A stretch of DNA of 8,017 nt from Clostridia bacterium. GTDB taxonomy: Bacteria; Bacillota; Clostridia; Oscillospirales; Acutalibacteraceae. Within the stretch, counting starts at the first letter, position 1; the number at the start of each line of letters is the position of its first letter. Both the position numbers and the translations under genes were made by a program. The notes below the pieces were generated by a model. The model had not been told where the DNA came from. It was given only the letters and a program-made list of their open reading frames with translations, and ran no database searches. This document shows positions 5,653-8,017 of the stretch, piece after piece. Location of the stretch: positions 1 to 8,017 of the forward strand of contig CAAENL010000229.1 of assembly GCA_900757335.1 (NCBI GenBank). Reading direction: 5' to 3'.

Positions 5653-7977
5653 ATGCGTAAAGCTGATATAAGCAAATATGGTGATTCATTTAAAAGCAAT
5701 GATATTTCGTTCAAGAAAAAACAAAAAAGCAAAAAAAAGCGGTGTGTGTCATCACTTTTTAAAATTTTGTGGAATTTTTTTATAAGTATTTTTGTCATAG
5801 GCTTTTTGACAAGTACTTTGGTATTGGCTTCACTTATAGTATACCGATCGACCATATTGGAAAACGACATAGCTCTTAATATAAATGCTTCCAAAATGGC
5901 TCTGACAAGCTTTATTTACGTAAACGACGAAAACGGCTCTCCTCAAGAATACGAAAGGGTATATAACTTGGAGAATCGCGTATGGGTGGATTTTCAAGAC
6001 ATTCCCTTAAATATGAAAAACGCAATAATAGCTATTGAAGACAAAAGATTTTATGAACATCACGGAGTGGATTGGCTCCGAACTACAGGTGCTATTATAA
6101 ATTTCCTCAAGGGCACTCAAAGTTATGGCGGTTCCACTCTTACACAACAATTAATCAAAAACACAACCGAAGACAATCAAGTAAGTTTAACAAGAAAATT
6201 CAGAGAAATTTTAAGAGCTATTGAACTTGAAGAAAGATACTCAAAAGACGAAATACTTGAATGCTATTTGAATATTGTAAACTTCGGAGGAGGAAGCCGA
6301 GGCGTTCAGGCAGCTGCCAATCTTTATTTTGATAAAAATATACAAGACTGCTCTTTAGCACAATGTGCGGCAATTGCTGCGATAACTCAAAATCCTACCG
6401 CATACAATCCCATATATCACAAAGAAAACAACAAGATTAGACGCGAAACCGTACTTAGTGAAATGTATGAACAGAAAAAAATTTCAAAAAAAGAATACGA
6501 CAACGCAATGGCAGAATCAGCTGATATGACTTTTGCCGAGAGTTCCGACTCCGGGAAAAACAATCGTACATCATCTGTACGCAATTGGTACGTTGAAGCT
6601 CTTATAAGAGATGTTGTAAATGATTTATCCGAAAAATACCGTATAGGAAAATCCACGGCCGAAGATATGATATATACGCAAGGTCTTAAAATTTACTGTG
6701 CCATGGACGCAAAAGCTCAAAGCATAGCCGAAAGTACTCTTAAAGACGCGTCTATTATGCCGAAAGATCAAAATTTAGAACTAGGATACACCATGATGGA
6801 CTTTAACGGCAGAATTTTAGCTACCATCGGTTCGAGAAAAGAAAAAACAGGAAACTTGCTTTACGACAGAGCAAACATTGCAAAAAGGCAACCCGGTTCC
6901 ACAATAAAACCTTTGGCAGCATATACTCCTGTAATAGATTTGGGAATTTATAATTACTCTTCTCTTATTCCTGACGAACCTTTGAGAATAGACAGCGATG
7001 GAAACAATACAATAAAAAATTGGCCTGAAAACTGGTATAAAAGTTACAAAGGAAAAGTCACACTTCAATGGGCAATTGAAAAATCCGCAAATGCTCCTGC
7101 GGCTCAAATGGTAAAACTTCTTACTCCGTTCAAAAGTTATGAATTCTTAACCAAAAAACTTGAAATGAACAGCCTTGATGGCAATGATGCAAGATCTCTT
7201 TCTGCTCTTGCAACGGGAGGAACGCACTACGGAGTTACACCGCGTGAAATTACAGCCGCATTTCAAATATTTGGAAATGGCGGAAAATATAATAAACCTT
7301 ACACTTATTTCTACGTAACTGACCGAAACGACAAAGTAATACTTGACAATCGCAATAATATCCCGACTCAAGCTATATCTTCCTCAACCGCAACGATAAT
7401 GAACAGACTTTTGAGAAATGTAATAATCGGACCCGAAGGAACAGGACGTTCCGCAAATATATCAAATTGGGATATTATCGGAAAAACAGGTACCACAACC
7501 GATGATTTCGACAGTTGGTTTATAGGAATGAGTCCTTACGCCGTGGCAGGAATATGGACAGGTTATGACAACCCGAAACGTATTCGCGAAACAGCTTGTG
7601 CAATAAGAATATGGAAAAATATAATGACAAAATATCTTGAAGGAAAACCCAATATAGATTACACTTTCGACAAAGATGTGGTAAGTGCCACGTATTGCAA
7701 AACTTCCGGAAATCTTGCAGGACCGCATTGCCCGGGAGCTACCGGATATTATTTAAGTTCAAATATGCCTAGTGAATGCTCAGGTCACTACGGACCGTAC
7801 TTAGAAAACTTTTCTTCGCCTTCAATCGAAGAAAACAATAGTACCGAATCTTCGACTGATTCGACGGATTCTTCAAGTAACTCCGAAGCGTTCACAAATG
7901 AACACAGCTCGAGGTTAAATGAAACTCAAGAAAGTTTTGAGCTTCGCGATACTCAAACTTATTCCGGGCAAAGATAA
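5653..7977 (+). CDS. Class A penicillin-binding protein (PBP1a type, bifunctional peptidoglycan synthase)
   Basis: This 774-residue enzyme polymerises lipid II into glycan chains and crosslinks the stem peptides on the outer face of the membrane. A short, very basic cytoplasmic stretch precedes one membrane helix (about 41-64). The GT51 domain has every hallmark: EDKRFYEHHG with catalytic Glu129, GGSTLTQQL (159-167), RKFRE with Glu185, and KDEILECYLN (198-207). The transpeptidase domain (about 377-660) has the active-site serine in S416-T-I-K419, the SxN motif S478-A-N480 and K611-T-G-T614. A cysteine segment typical of clostridial PBP1a follows (Cys682, 693, 709). The C-terminus (about 717-774) is a Ser/Thr/Glu-rich disordered tail with no known domain. 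Both active sites look intact, so it should be a functional beta-lactam target. It is of the PonA/PBP1a class, but I do not assign a symbol because clostridia often have paralogues. Its own promoter lies in the 111-base gap upstream. Confidence 0.96.
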   Translation: MRKADISKYGDSFKSNDISFKKKQKSKKKRCVSSLFKILWNFFISIFVIGFLTSTLVLASLIVYRSTILENDIALNINASKMALTSFIYVNDENGSPQEYERVYNLENRVWVDFQDIPLNMKNAIIAIEDKRFYEHHGVDWLRTTGAIINFLKGTQSYGGSTLTQQLIKNTTEDNQVSLTRKFREILRAIELEERYSKDEILECYLNIVNFGGGSRGVQAAANLYFDKNIQDCSLAQCAAIAAITQNPTAYNPIYHKENNKIRRETVLSEMYEQKKISKKEYDNAMAESADMTFAESSDSGKNNRTSSVRNWYVEALIRDVVNDLSEKYRIGKSTAEDMIYTQGLKIYCAMDAKAQSIAESTLKDASIMPKDQNLELGYTMMDFNGRILATIGSRKEKTGNLLYDRANIAKRQPGSTIKPLAAYTPVIDLGIYNYSSLIPDEPLRIDSDGNNTIKNWPENWYKSYKGKVTLQWAIEKSANAPAAQMVKLLTPFKSYEFLTKKLEMNSLDGNDARSLSALATGGTHYGVTPREITAAFQIFGNGGKYNKPYTYFYVTDRNDKVILDNRNNIPTQAISSSTATIMNRLLRNVIIGPEGTGRSANISNWDIIGKTGTTTDDFDSWFIGMSPYAVAGIWTGYDNPKRIRETACAIRIWKNIMTKYLEGKPNIDYTFDKDVVSATYCKTSGNLAGPHCPGATGYYLSSNMPSECSGHYGPYLENFSSPSIEENNSTESSTDSTDSSSNSEAFTNEHSSRLNETQESFELRDTQTYSGQR

Positions 7978-8017
7978 CTTAAGATTTTATCATAACCGAC
8001 TTAATCAGCATAATTTA

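Noticed and set aside
6565..6581. Short inverted repeat CGTACA-TCATC-TGTACG
   Set aside because: Six base pairs inside the PBP coding sequence with no associated site; expected by chance.
251..7728. Scattered minus-strand open frames of 60-96 codons
   Set aside because: All but one lie antisense within the well-supported plus-strand genes or only just overrun their ends, and the one mostly spanning a gap end (4254-4466) has no recognisable domain; none has coding support.
7810..7835. Perfect 9-bp inverted repeat (TTTTCTTCG / CGAAGAAAA, 8-base loop) within the PBP tail
   Set aside because: It lies inside the coding region in codons for Ser and Glu runs, has no T tract after it on either strand, and is easily produced by low-complexity codon use.
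7978..8017. Terminator or new gene start after the PBP
   Set aside because: The last 40 bases show no stable hairpin, T tract or ribosome binding site; too little sequence remains to judge.

Overview
The window is AT-rich (roughly one third G+C by eye), densely coded on the + strand, uses the standard genetic code and has AGGAG-type ribosome binding sites. With a SleC/SpoIID-type peptidoglycan hydrolase, a class A penicillin-binding protein and a giant repeat-built surface protein, it fits a low-GC Gram-positive bacterium of the class Clostridia, probably an endospore former or a descendant of one. I cannot name a genus. I see no RNA genes, CRISPR arrays, insertion sequences, phage genes or credible minus-strand genes.

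Layout. (1) Bases 3-3746 are the 3' part of a very large exported surface protein whose start lies upstream of the window. It has an N-terminal region I do not recognise, at least six diverged tandem beta-type repeats, a helical linker, a beta-rich C-terminal domain, a Ser/Asp/Glu-rich stalk, one membrane helix and a lysine-rich tail. A 13-bp hairpin with a T-rich tail (3753-3790) follows. (2) Bases 3817-4251 encode a 144-residue secreted protein with five cysteines and no recognisable family. (3) Bases 4321-5541 encode a SleC-like protein: an N-terminal beta domain, a SpoIID-type lytic domain and a C-terminal peptidoglycan-binding domain. It is preceded by a possible mother-cell (sigma-E-like) promoter. 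(4) Bases 5653-7977 encode a complete class A PBP (GT51 glycosyltransferase plus transpeptidase) behind its own plausible sigma-A promoter with an extended -10 element.

How they fit together. The theme is the cell envelope: one enzyme that polymerises and crosslinks peptidoglycan, one that probably cleaves it, and two exported proteins of unknown role. The hairpin after the surface protein and the separate promoter candidates before the hydrolase and the PBP argue against one simple operon. I found no convincing evidence of a wholly new system. The least explained parts are the large repeat protein, the small cysteine protein beside it, and the regulatory signals between genes.
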